Part shown: in pieces, positions 1-7,228 of the stretch
Position numbering within the stretch: position 1 is the first letter of the stretch
How the letters are laid out: each line of letters opens with the position of its first letter
Source of the DNA: Candidatus Methanomethylophilaceae archaeon
GTDB lineage: Archaea > Thermoplasmatota > Thermoplasmata > Methanomassiliicoccales > Methanomethylophilaceae
DNA length: 32,760 nt
Assembly: GCA_017507885.1 (NCBI GenBank)
Contig: JAFVZY010000012.1
Span: forward strand, 1-32,760
Reading direction: 5' to 3'
Translations under genes and position numbers: made by a program
The notes under the pieces: generated by a model
What the model saw: only the letters and a program-made list of their open reading frames with translations
What the model was told of the DNA's origin: nothing
Database searches by the model: none

Positions 1-8
1 GAGCTCTG

Positions 9-84
9 ATCGAGTAGGAGGCCAGTAATTAGTTCACTGGCCGACCCCTCCAACCACCGTGCATACCGTTCGGTACACGGCGGT
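9..84 (-). ncRNA. Group II intron domains V and VI
   Basis: On the minus strand, 84-53 forms a 32-base hairpin: arms ACCGCCGTG and CACGGTGGT pair with one G-T wobble, then TACC-GAAC-GGTA caps it, the shape expected for catalytic domain V. Bases 42-20 form a second hairpin with perfect 7-bp arms GGCCAGT and ACTGGCC, in the domain VI position, with adenines in the loop region that could hold the branch point. The intron then ends CTACTCGAT. Directly seen; the domain assignment follows family knowledge. Confidence 0.75.
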
Positions 85-728
85 CCGAGCATCTCTCCTG
101 TACCTTGACCCAACGTTTCAGGAGGGTCCTGTCCTTGACGGTCTCGCGGACCACGTTCATGAGGATGTCCTGGTTCAGCGTGTCGAAAAACCTGGACAGG
201 TCCAAATCGACCGCGTAGACATAGCCCTCGTCCATGAGTGCCCTGGCGTGGAGAATCGTCATGGGCGCTCCTGTTCGGTCTGAATCCGAAACTCGACTCG
301 GAGAACAACGGTTCGTATATCGGTGTGAGGACCTGCGCGACCGCCTGTTGAAGCAGGCGGTCCACGGCCGCTGGGACACCGAGTTTCCTGGTCCCGCCGT
401 CGGGTTTCGGAATCTCCACCCTCCTGACGGGCATGGGTTTGTACTTCCCCGCCCTGACCTTCTCCTTGAGGTCGCCGATGTTGGCGGGCAACCATTCCTC
501 GAGTTCCGTCACGGTCATATCATCTATGCCCGCCGAACCCCTGTTGCCGACGACGCGTTCGAGGGCCTGTCGGATGTTGTCATCGTCGAGGACCTTATCG
601 ATCAGGTCGTCGTAAGGGACCAAATCGACGTCTTCCACCCCGCACATGCTATGCGCTTCTTGATGTACTTCCGATTCCGTCATACCTCCATCGAGGAAGC
701 TGTCCAGTGTTTTCTGCTTTCCATGCAT
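85..728 (-). pseudogene. ltrA: Intron-encoded reverse transcriptase, frameshifted and internally deleted
   Basis: A reading frame starts at ATG 728 behind GGAGGA and encodes the N-terminal part of a group II intron reverse transcriptase: VGNRGSAGIDDMTV, then VEIPKPDGGTRKLGVP (RT1 region), then FSESSFGFRPNRSAH. After about base 262 the family sequence continues only in another frame, as ARALMDEGYVYAVDLDLSRF (RT2, with the first catalytic Asp region), so one base has been lost or gained. Homology stops near base 120 (KDRTLLK), where the frame meets domain V. The YADD active-site motif, maturase (X) domain and any endonuclease domain are absent. The protein cannot be functional. Normal length would be about 400-600 residues. 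Without the frameshift it would still lack catalysis. Confidence 0.85.
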
Positions 729-1176
729 GTCGTTGTTTCCTCCGTCTATTGATTCCGATGCTCGTCCGCCCCTTCGCCAGAACCCCCATCGGTGGGCACT
801 CTCGGCTACTATGAGCGGAAGCTGACTCCTCACGGTTCAGCCCTCCCGTCGCCGGAAGGGGTTGTCCGTCCGATGGGCGGACCTATCCGTGAGGCCTCCC
901 CCGGTAAGGTGGCGAATCTTTCCTCCCATGTAACCACCGCATCTACGCTGAAAGGGTCCGTGTAGTGTGGGACTTCGGTTTTCGTATCAACCTCGTCCGC
1001 CCTTTCGCGCATGCACATGCGGTTCCTATTCGTTGGTTCGGGATTTTGCCTGGGACTTCCTTCAGATTCCTCCTCGCGGGGGACACCCTTGTCTTCGGCT
1101 AGCGGTTCCCACTACCAAGCCCGCAGGGGACTTTCACCCCCTAGATTCGCCCCATGCAGGGCACACCACACGTGGC

Positions 1177-1192
1177 CCTCGCTTAAGCGAGG
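1177..1192. repeat. 16-bp perfect palindrome in the intron 5' exon
   Basis: CCTCGCTTAAGCGAGG lies 11 bases outside the intron 5' boundary (1166). Some group II introns (class C) choose targets next to terminator-like hairpins, so it may be the target landmark; no T-run is seen beside it. Confidence 0.55.
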
Positions 1193-1405
1193 AACACGAC
1201 CGTTGTGGCCCCGACATCGCGTTTGGGTTATCGAACAGTGTAGTGTCGATCGTAATCTATTCTTTCAGATATCCACGTCATGGAGGGATGCACAATGTTC
1301 ATCGGATTGGATCACATTGAAATCATGTATCATAATCCATAAAATTATTGGATTGAAATCCATGAATATGAAACATTTAAATCCAGACATCCCATCCTTG
1401 GATAC
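1193..1405 (+). promoter_or_regulatory. Upstream region, TATA box and operator-like inverted repeats for the ATPase gene
   Basis: No gene is seen between 1193 and 1405. TTTAAAT at 1376-1382 sits 24-30 bases before ATG 1406, the archaeal TATA-to-start distance, so the mRNA is probably leaderless. Just upstream, AATCCA (1334-1339) and TGGATT (1349-1354) form an inverted repeat, and GGATTGAAATCC (1350-1361) is a second palindrome sharing the GGATT half-site. Three alternating half-sites directly upstream of the TATA box look like a binding site for a dimeric regulator. Confidence 0.5.
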
Positions 1406-2605
1406 ATGTCCGAGAGGATGGTCCCACGTACGGAGTACATCAGACAACTCGATTCGTTCAGGAAGGATGTCGGATTGATCAAGGTCATCACAGGTGTCCG
1501 CAGATGCGGCAAGTCCGAGCTGATGAGGCAGTTCAGGCAGCACCTCATGGACGATGGGGTGCCGGAAGGTGACATCATCTATGTGGATCTGGAGAGGAAG
1601 AGGTACGTCATAGATTCAGAGAGGATGCTCTACGAGACCATCAGGAACTCCATCCGTTCGGAAGAATGCTACATACTCCTGGACGAGGTCCAGTTGGTGA
1701 AGGGTTGGGAACGTGTCGTCACCACCGCCAGGAACGAGTTCGGTGCCAACGTCTACATCACGGGCTCCAATTCCAAGATGCTCTCGGATGAACTGGGGAC
1801 GCACATCACCGGACGTTTCGTACAGATACACGTGATGCCGTTCTCCTTCCGCGAGTTCCTCCAAAGGTATCCGATCGATCCTGACAACGGCCACACCCAG
1901 AGGTTCGTCCAGTACATGCACTGGGGTGGTATGCCCATCATCGACCTCGATGACGGTAACACGAAGAACAGGGCGATCCTCAGGGGGGTGTACGACTCCA
2001 TCGTCAACCACGACATCCGTCCGAGGGTCGATCTGGACCAGTCGATACTGGAGAACGTCACGTCGTTCATGCTGTCGAACACGGGGAACCTGACGTCCGC
2101 AGGCAGGATAACAGAGGGTGCGCTGATAGGGGACCCACGCACCACGGAGAAGTACCTCTACGAACTCTGCAAATGCTACATATTCTACAAGTCCGAACGT
2201 TACGACATCATCGGTGCCAAGCACATGCAATCGAACGCGAAGTACTATCCGGTGGATACGGGGATGATGAACACCATCCTGTACGGTCACGAACTGAACG
2301 AGGCGGCGATGCTCGAATGCATAGTGTTCCTGGAACTTGTAAGACATGGTTACAGGGTCTCTGTCGGATCCTACAGGAGCAGGGAGATCGATTTCACCGC
2401 CTGGATGGAGGAGTGTCCCCCGGAGTTCTACCAGGTCGCATTGAGATTGGATGACCGGAGGACGTTGGACAGGGAACTGGACTCGTTCAGGAGGATGGGG
2501 GTCGGATGCAGGAAGGTACTGGTAACATTGGACCGCGACCAATACGATGTACCGGATGATGTGGAGCTGGTCAACGTAGTGGACTGGCTGCTGGACCCCA
2601 TATGA
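1406..2605 (+). CDS. AAA-family ATPase with DUF4143 (AAA_14 type)
   Basis: The 399-residue protein has a P-loop GVRRCGKS at residues 30-37, a Walker B stretch CYILLDEVQ near residues 88-96, and the sensor-like ITGSNSKMLSDELG. It also carries the conserved HITGRF and MPFSFREF that define the AAA_14 ATPase family. The C-terminal half (from about residue 200) fits the DUF4143 nuclease-like domain, including KSERYDIIGAKHMQSNAKYY and the REIDFT segment (an ExD-type acidic motif). These cytoplasmic ATPases are abundant in gut and rumen archaea and bacteria, often in many copies; their role is unknown and a link to mobile elements or defence is only suspected. ATG 1406 was chosen because the TATA box fits leaderless initiation there; ATG 1418 is an alternative. 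It stands alone, not in an operon. Confidence 0.9.
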   Translation: MSERMVPRTEYIRQLDSFRKDVGLIKVITGVRRCGKSELMRQFRQHLMDDGVPEGDIIYVDLERKRYVIDSERMLYETIRNSIRSEECYILLDEVQLVKGWERVVTTARNEFGANVYITGSNSKMLSDELGTHITGRFVQIHVMPFSFREFLQRYPIDPDNGHTQRFVQYMHWGGMPIIDLDDGNTKNRAILRGVYDSIVNHDIRPRVDLDQSILENVTSFMLSNTGNLTSAGRITEGALIGDPRTTEKYLYELCKCYIFYKSERYDIIGAKHMQSNAKYYPVDTGMMNTILYGHELNEAAMLECIVFLELVRHGYRVSVGSYRSREIDFTAWMEECPPEFYQVALRLDDRRTLDRELDSFRRMGVGCRKVLVTLDRDQYDVPDDVELVNVVDWLLDPI

Positions 2606-2608
2606 TCC

Positions 2609-2785
2609 ATGTCACCTCGGAACGGGAGCCGTCCAGATCTTACGCAGAAGTTGTTGTCCGAATCCACGGGCATCCCGGTCGGTCCCGTCAGGAGGATACC
2701 GACAGGGTTGAGGGAAGATGGCATCATCACCCACAGGGGAAGCGACAGGAAGGGCGAATGGATAGTGAAACGCGGCCCCGGATGA
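2609..2785 (+). CDS. 58-residue winged-helix fragment
   Basis: A short frame opens with ATG 2609, four bases after the ATPase stop codon. It encodes LTQKLLSESTGIPVGPVRRI followed by PTGLREDGIITHRGSDRKGE and WIVKRGPG. This matches the pattern of the C-terminal winged helix of AlbA_2/HATPase_c_4-type putative transcriptional regulators (L-x-E-x-T-G-I, L-x-x-x-G-I-I, GSDRKGxW). Those proteins are usually 400-500 residues, so this is most likely the surviving 3' end of such a gene or a small stand-alone DNA-binding protein. Because it abuts the ATPase it could be translated from the same mRNA. No ribosome binding site is evident. Confidence 0.45.
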   Translation: MSPRNGSRPDLTQKLLSESTGIPVGPVRRIPTGLREDGIITHRGSDRKGEWIVKRGPG

Positions 2786-2969
2786 ACCGGTCGACGTCGC
2801 TACCGTTCCAACTCGCTTCCGGCTCACTGCTGGCTCACATCTAGCTCATGATCCAGATGCAAGCCGGAAACACATCTGATGATGCATACGGTGTCCGAAC
2901 ACGGAACCATCACCGATCTCCGACCCGTATTCCCGTTGGACCGTGCATGGTCCCTCCGATGTGGTCCGA

Positions 2970-2976
2970 TTATATA
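2970..2976 (+). promoter_or_regulatory. TATA box for the small zinc-ribbon gene
   Basis: TTATATA is centred 25 bases before ATG 2998 and fixes the start of the short gene. The stretch 2786-2969 shows no coding or structural signal that I can support. Confidence 0.55.
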
Positions 2977-2997
2977 CCGCGCCACATTCCCGAACCC

Positions 2998-3147
2998 ATG
3001 ATCTGTTCCCACTGCGGATTCGATGACGAGGGTCTGAACCCCTTCTCCAAATGCCTCGGATGCGGTCTGCCGTTCGGCACCACCGTCACGGATGATCTTT
3101 CAACCCTTTCGGTGGACGCGGGCGTTGGATCCCGCAATCACGAGTGA
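2998..3147 (+). CDS. Small zinc-ribbon protein (49 residues)
   Basis: From ATG 2998 the frame encodes MICSHCGFDDEG, then NPFSKCLGCGLPFG, giving two CxxC knuckles (CSHC and CLGC) 17 residues apart, a minimal zinc ribbon. The frame is open further upstream to 2848, but the TATA box at 2970-2976 is placed for leaderless initiation at 2998 and the extra N-terminus shows no family features, so the shorter form is preferred. Archaeal genomes carry many such proteins of unknown role, possibly in nucleic-acid or protein contacts. I do not recognise a named family. It converges on the next gene, with a shared hairpin terminator between them. Confidence 0.55.
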   Translation: MICSHCGFDDEGLNPFSKCLGCGLPFGTTVTDDLSTLSVDAGVGSRNHE

Positions 3148-3176
3148 ACACATCCCTCGTTCGGTCCTTTTGTCAA

Positions 3177-3197
3177 GGGGGAGGGTGCCTCTCCCCC
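3177..3197. terminator. Hairpin between convergent genes
   Basis: GGGGGAG (3177-3183) and CTCCCCC (3191-3197) pair around a 7-base loop, between the stop codons of two convergent genes. Confidence 0.5.
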
Positions 3198-3208
3198 ATC
3201 CGTGTGCC

Positions 3209-4003
3209 TCAGTGCATGAGTCCCATCCCCCTCAGGATCCCCTCGATCTCATCCCTGCCCCCGAACCCCGACAGCATGTCGTGGTACGCTGTGGTTCCGT
3301 CGGTACCGGGGTCGAACCCCCTCTCGATATTCGCCAGCTGCATGTACAGGACGTAGTCCACGATCTCGTCCGAGATGCCCGCCGAGTCTAACGCGTCGCT
3401 GACGATCGCCGACCTCATGAGGACGCTGGACCTCCCGGCCCCGTACCCGTCCCCGTGGTACCACCTCAGGTCCACGTCGTCCATGTCGCCGATCAGTCCC
3501 GACTCCCTCAGCCTGTCGTAGGAGTCCCTCGGGTCGCGCTCCTCCCCCGCGGTCCCGGGTTCCGTCCTCCCAACCCTTCCCAGGAACACGTCCCTCTTGG
3601 TCTCCGGAAACGAGGGGTCTGTCAACCAGTCCCTTACGACCTCCGGATAACCACTCTCACCGTCCCTGCCGGTGATCCTCCCGAACAGCGTCCCCGCGAT
3701 CCCCTCCAACACCTCGTCGGGTGCGTCCGAGGGGCAGTCGCTCACCTGGAAGTCGATCCATCCCGTCGAGCGCTGCCACCTGGCCTTGAAGTCGGTGAAC
3801 CCGTCGTAGGATGCCCTCACGTCCCCGTATCCGTATCCCTTGCCGACACTCCTGAAGACCGTCTCCAGGTTCGGGTTCGCATCCCGTGCACGGTTCCGTG
3901 TACGTTCCCGTCCCTGGTCCCGTCCCTGTTCCCGTCCCTGTTCTCGTTTCCGTTTCCATTCTCCCTGTACTTTCCATACATTCTCTTTCTCTCCCGGGCA
4001 CAA
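3209..4003 (-). CDS. YgjP/SprT-like metallopeptidase homologue without its zinc motif
   Basis: The 264-residue frame resembles an archaeal DUF45/SprT-like family recognised by RWQRSTGWIDFQVSDC, DAPDEVLEGIAGTLF, DSYDRLRESGLI and DEIVDYVLYMQLANIERGFD. In family members, as I know them, the last segment reads VLYHELxH and holds the HExxH zinc site; here it is YMQLAN, so both histidines and the glutamate are gone. The start is also weak: the only usable codon is TTG 4003, inside an inverted repeat, with a TAA ten codons further up and no TATA box or ribosome binding site. The N-terminus is a low-complexity REQG/RDQG run made by a 12-base tandem repeat. It may be a decaying gene or a non-catalytic homologue. 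Confidence 0.55.
   Translation of the reverse strand: MCPGEKENVWKVQGEWKRKREQGREQGRDQGRERTRNRARDANPNLETVFRSVGKGYGYGDVRASYDGFTDFKARWQRSTGWIDFQVSDCPSDAPDEVLEGIAGTLFGRITGRDGESGYPEVVRDWLTDPSFPETKRDVFLGRVGRTEPGTAGEERDPRDSYDRLRESGLIGDMDDVDLRWYHGDGYGAGRSSVLMRSAIVSDALDSAGISDEIVDYVLYMQLANIERGFDPGTDGTTAYHDMLSGFGGRDEIEGILRGMGLMH
3903..3957 (-). repeat. Imperfect 12-base tandem repeat
   Basis: GTTCCCGTCCCT-like units repeat about four times and encode REQGREQGRDQGRER on the minus strand at the N-terminus of the metallopeptidase-like gene. A slippage-prone repeat, probably not part of the ancestral protein. Confidence 0.7.
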
Positions 4004-4010
4004 GTGCCCG
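3995..4010. repeat. Perfect inverted repeat over the TTG start
   Basis: CGGGCAC-AA-GTGCCCG overlaps the putative TTG start (4003-4001) of the minus-strand gene. It could act as an operator or hairpin, or mark a non-functional 5' end. The rest of 4011-4155 holds nothing I can support. Confidence 0.5.
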
Positions 4011-4155
4011 AGAACGGGTCCGGCGGAGACGCCTTACGTGACCGTCGCGTGCGGAGAACAAAGAAACAGCAGAGCACCGACGGGCCGATATGCGCGTCGA
4101 AGCGTACCCGTGAAGGGCACGGTGGACAGAGAGGAGATTATGTTTCATTGAAGCC

Positions 4156-4161
4156 TTTATA
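4156..4161 (+). promoter_or_regulatory. TATA box of the HsdR-like chimera
   Basis: TTTATA is centred about 32 bases before ATG 4191 and only 20 before GTG 4179, which favours the ATG as the start. Confidence 0.5.
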
Positions 4162-4190
4162 CACATCAATCGAATACCGTGACGACAACC

Positions 4191-4913
4191 ATGGTATCCC
4201 TTTCATCGAACCTCACCGAAGAGGAGGTTAAGCTCCGTTACATCACACCTGCTATAGAGAAGGCAGGGTGGGGGAAAAACAGGATTCGTATGGAACCTTT
4301 GATTGAGGGCAGAATCCTCATCGATGGTGGGGAATCTTACCGTTCCAGAAACACCAGTCATCTGAAACCCGATTATTTGCTGATGACCAGTGGCGGCAAG
4401 TACCTGGCTGTTGTGGAAGCCAAAAACATGGATCACTCAATAAGCGAGGGGATACAGCAATCCAAGAACTATGCTTCCATCCTGGACGTGCCATTCGCCT
4501 TTTCATCAAATGGAGTTGGGTTCTACGAGTTCGATTTTAACACGGGTCTGACTCGCGAGTTATCTATGGGGGACTTCCCCTCCGAAGATGAGCTGTTGGC
4601 ACGGCTGGAATCGGGATGCGGTATCGACAAGGATAGTGCGGTCCTGTATCCGATGCACTATGATGGGGTTGCGTCCCATAGTAAATATTTAGCAAGAGAT
4701 GTGGCAAAGAATGATCTGTGTTCTAGATTGGGCGTAAAAATAATAAGAATCAGGGAAGAAGGATGTCCTGAGATTTCAAGAATAATTTATTCAGTAAAAC
4801 CCAGCATCATGGGGACAGAGTATTTTGAAAGTTTATCTAATGTTATAAGCCTGGTAATTAAGGACATTTTAGATGTTGATATGAATGTAGATGGCATCGC
4901 CCCAACATCGTAG
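4191..4913 (+). CDS. Chimera: type I restriction HsdR N-terminal nuclease domain joined to a Vsr/DUF559-like C-terminus
   Basis: Residues 1 to about 150 match the HsdR_N domain of type I restriction enzymes: TEEEVKLRYITPAIEKAGWG, then KPDYLL and AVVEAK, the D and ExK of a PD-(D/E)xK nuclease (near residues 60 and 74-79), then FSSNGVGFYEFD. A full HsdR has about 800-1100 residues including a DEAD helicase; all of that is absent. From about residue 157 (MHYDGVASH) the protein switches to KYLARDVAKNDLCSRLGVKI, IRIREEGCPEI, the C-terminal half of the nuclease domain found intact at 6040-6300. Base composition also drops from GC-rich to AT-rich here. The octamer TATGATGG is shared by both partners at the joint (4659-4666 and 6167-6174). 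The chimera is in frame, but half of each nuclease is missing or partnerless. Confidence 0.75.
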   Translation: MVSLSSNLTEEEVKLRYITPAIEKAGWGKNRIRMEPLIEGRILIDGGESYRSRNTSHLKPDYLLMTSGGKYLAVVEAKNMDHSISEGIQQSKNYASILDVPFAFSSNGVGFYEFDFNTGLTRELSMGDFPSEDELLARLESGCGIDKDSAVLYPMHYDGVASHSKYLARDVAKNDLCSRLGVKIIRIREEGCPEISRIIYSVKPSIMGTEYFESLSNVISLVIKDILDVDMNVDGIAPTS

Positions 4914-5193
4914 TAAAGATAAAACTCGGTGCCCTTATTGCACCAACCGTTCATTACTGATTGGATACAATGATCTACAAACTATTGCTCCCCAGCTTAT
5001 TTCAGAACTTCATCCCGTGAAAAATGAGGTTCTAGATCCTTCTTTAGTGAAAGCATATTCAAACAAGAAATACTGGTGGATTTGCAAAGAGGGGCACGAG
5101 TGGCAGGCCACTATGAATAATCGTGTTAAGCATAAGTCTGGGTGCCCGATTTGTTATAAACAAAAGGAGGCGGTTAAATACGGCTCCAAATAA
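4891..5193 (+). pseudogene. DUF4379 zinc-ribbon fragment, out of frame with its neighbours
   Basis: The 100-residue frame contains TRCPYCTNRSLLIGYNDL, then NKKYWWICKEGHEWQAT and KSGCPICYKQ: the CPxC, GYND and WWxCxxGHEW hallmarks of one to two DUF4379 (probable zinc-ribbon) units. It overlaps the preceding chimera by 23 bases in another frame. The unit sequence resumes in a third frame after a frameshift near 5180-5195 and an in-frame TGA at 5207-5209 (NTAPNNNLKD-stop-CEKNNPILLEEW). There is no ribosome binding site. It is therefore best read as a broken piece of one larger repeat protein, not a gene of its own. Confidence 0.6.
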
Positions 5194-5230
5194 TAATCTT
5201 AAAGATTGATGTGAGAAAAATAACCCCATT

Positions 5231-7228
5231 TTGCTTGAGGAATGGAATACATTAAAAAATGAAAAGCAGCCAGACCAATTCGCATATCAGAGTAATAAAA
5301 AAGTGTGGTGGATTTGCAAAGAAGGTCATGAATGGCAAGCAGTAATATCCACAAGAACTGTCAGAAGATATGGGTGCCCTTTTTGTTCAAGTCATTCTGT
5401 TTTAAAAGGGTATAATGACATATTTACTCTTAAACCAGACCTTAAAGATCAATGGCATCCATCAAAAAACGATATCGACCCATTTACAACTAGTGCAAAT
5501 TCATCTAAGAAAGTATGGTGGATTTGCAAAGAAGGTCATGAATGGCAAGCAGCCATTAGAGATCGCAATCAAGGTGACGGATGCCCGTATTGTTCTGGCC
5601 ATAGAGTGATGAAGGGTTTCAATGATTTAGAAACAAAAAAACCTGATTTGTCCAATCAATGGCATCCTACAAAGAATGGGTTGTTAAAGCCCAGTGATGT
5701 GACAATAGGTTCACATAAGAAAGTATGGTGGATTGATGAATTAGGTCATGAATGGAATGCAGAGATTAAAAGCAGAGCTCTGGGAGGAAACGGCTGTCCA
5801 TATTGTGCCGGAAGAAAGGTTCTTCAAGGATTCAACGATTTGTTTTCACAAAATCCATCATTGGCTTCAGAATGGAATCAAATAAAGAACGGATCTTTGA
5901 CTCCAGAGGAAGTTACAAGCAACAGTAATAAGATTGTGTGGTGGAAGTGTAATTTATGTGGATATGAGTGGAAAGCCGCTATCAATTATCGTAACGAAGG
6001 GCCAGGATGCCCATATTGTGCGCGTTACACTATGATTTCTTTTGAAGAGAAAGCTATTTCCTACTATCTATCATATATTTTCGAAATTGAAGAGAATTAT
6101 CATAGTAAAGAATTAGGAAAATTTGAGATCGATTGTTACATCCCATCACTAAAAATGGGTATCGAGTATGATGGTGAAAAATGGCATAGAGACGTAGCAA
6201 GAGATATCAGAAAAAACGAATTATGTAAAAGAATTGGAATCGAATTGATAAGGATTCGTGAATCTGGATGCCCCCCTATGAATCAGGGAGTAGTAATCCC
6301 AATAACAAGGAAAGATCGTGGATCTTTAGACAATGCAATAAAAGAATTACTAGCAATCATATCAGATAAAACCAATAAACAATTGTCAATTGATGTAGAC
6401 ACTATAAGAGATGGTGTCAATATTTCAGAGAAAAAATATGTGTCGAAAAGAGAAAAATCATTATTATCGTTAGAGCCAAAACTTGCAACTGAGTGGCATC
6501 CAACAAAGAACGGATTTCTTCTACCATCGAATATTCCATTACACTATAACGGGAAAGTATGGTGGCTAGGTAAATGCGGACATGAATGGCAAGCAACTGT
6601 TAATTCAAGAAGTGCTGGAAATGGGTGTCCGATATGTAATGCAAAGCAAATAAAGATTGGTTTTAATGATCTAGCTACGACCCATCCAGAAATAGCTAAA
6701 CAGTGGCATCCAACAAAGAATGGATCATTAACACCTTTAGATGTTTCTTACGGCACAGATAAGAAAGTGTATTGGATATGTGAAAAGGGACATGAGTGGT
6801 CTGCACTTATTTATTCAAGAGTAAAATCTGGATGCCCCGTTTGTAATCGTAAAAAATTGCTAATTGGATTCAATGATTTAGAAACAGAATATCCAGAAAT
6901 AGCTGAAGAATGGCACTCTGGAAACTCTATTCTTCCTTCACAAGTAATCTCAAAAACTGAAAAGAAATACTGGTGGCTAGGTAAATGCGGACATGAATGG
7001 CAAGCTTCTCCCGGGGAGAGGATCAGAGGCAGAGGTTGTCCGTATTGTGTTTCAAAACGTGTTCTTAAAGGATTCAATGATTTTGGTACAAGTTATCCGG
7101 AATGTTCAAAATATTGGGATTATGAGCATAACGAAAAAAGCCCTTTTGAAATCTCTCCAAAAAGCAATAAAAAGTATTGGTGGAAGTGTGAATTAGGACA
7201 TTCGTGGCAATCTACAGCTGCATCATAG
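5231..7228 (+). CDS. DUF4379 zinc-ribbon repeat protein with an internal Vsr/DUF559-like nuclease domain
   Basis: The 665-residue frame consists of units of about 70 residues with the pattern WW-C-GHEW-R-GCPYC-GFNDL-P-WHPTKNG, i.e. DUF4379 (PF14311), a putative treble-clef zinc ribbon where Cys, His and the CPxC pair bind metal. Four units precede and about four follow a different domain at residues 268-360: GKFEIDCYIPSLKMGIEYDG, then EKWHRDVARDIRKNELCKRI and ELIRIRESGCP. Its ExD and IEYDG acidic residues and the trailing RIRE fit Vsr/DUF559-type PD-(D/E)xK nucleases. The opening TTG 5231 has no ribosome binding site and the family sequence continues upstream beyond a TGA, so the 5' end is damaged. 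The closing stop is TAG, followed by more unit sequence in the same frame. A DNA-binding, cleaving role in defence or mobility is plausible but unproven. Confidence 0.75.
   Translation: MLEEWNTLKNEKQPDQFAYQSNKKVWWICKEGHEWQAVISTRTVRRYGCPFCSSHSVLKGYNDIFTLKPDLKDQWHPSKNDIDPFTTSANSSKKVWWICKEGHEWQAAIRDRNQGDGCPYCSGHRVMKGFNDLETKKPDLSNQWHPTKNGLLKPSDVTIGSHKKVWWIDELGHEWNAEIKSRALGGNGCPYCAGRKVLQGFNDLFSQNPSLASEWNQIKNGSLTPEEVTSNSNKIVWWKCNLCGYEWKAAINYRNEGPGCPYCARYTMISFEEKAISYYLSYIFEIEENYHSKELGKFEIDCYIPSLKMGIEYDGEKWHRDVARDIRKNELCKRIGIELIRIRESGCPPMNQGVVIPITRKDRGSLDNAIKELLAIISDKTNKQLSIDVDTIRDGVNISEKKYVSKREKSLLSLEPKLATEWHPTKNGFLLPSNIPLHYNGKVWWLGKCGHEWQATVNSRSAGNGCPICNAKQIKIGFNDLATTHPEIAKQWHPTKNGSLTPLDVSYGTDKKVYWICEKGHEWSALIYSRVKSGCPVCNRKKLLIGFNDLETEYPEIAEEWHSGNSILPSQVISKTEKKYWWLGKCGHEWQASPGERIRGRGCPYCVSKRVLKGFNDFGTSYPECSKYWDYEHNEKSPFEISPKSNKKYWWKCELGHSWQSTAAS
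5306..5552 (+). repeat. 37-bp exact direct repeat, one unit apart
   Basis: Bases 5306-5342 and 5516-5552 are identical over 37 bp and lie exactly 210 bp (70 codons) apart, within the WWICKEGHEWQA part of adjacent DUF4379 units. This indicates recent unit duplication or gene conversion. Confidence 0.85.
6560..7005 (+). repeat. 35-bp exact direct repeat, two units apart
   Basis: Bases 6560-6594 and 6971-7005 are identical over 35 bp, coding WWLGKCGHEWQA in two units 411 bp (137 codons) apart. Confidence 0.85.

Larger units (their letters stand above)
9..1166 (-). mobile_element. Group II intron, ORF-deleted
   Basis: Read on the minus strand, the element begins at 1166 with GTGTGCCC, matching the group II 5' consensus GTGYG. 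The following few hundred bases read like the domain I-III leader of bacterial-type group II introns, e.g. GGGGGTGAAAGTCCCC followed by CTTGGTAGTGGGAACCGC and GCTAGCCGAAGACAAGGG. The 3' end has a domain V-like hairpin, a domain VI-like hairpin and the terminal CTACTCGAT, ending in the expected AY at base 9. Total length is only about 1158 bases, whereas introns with a full reverse transcriptase are usually 2-3 kb. The encoded protein is cut down (separate entry). The ribozyme may still fold and splice, but could only move with a reverse transcriptase supplied in trans. Boundaries are inferred from motifs; I recognise the family from memory of its conserved sequence. Confidence 0.85.

Noticed and set aside
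4911-4916. TAG 4911 as another read-through site
   Set aside because: It is followed directly by TAA in the same frame, so reading through would add one residue only.
5306-7005. CRISPR-like repeated sequence
   Set aside because: Repeats are about 210 bp apart and lie in coding units of DUF4379; no short repeat-spacer pattern exists.
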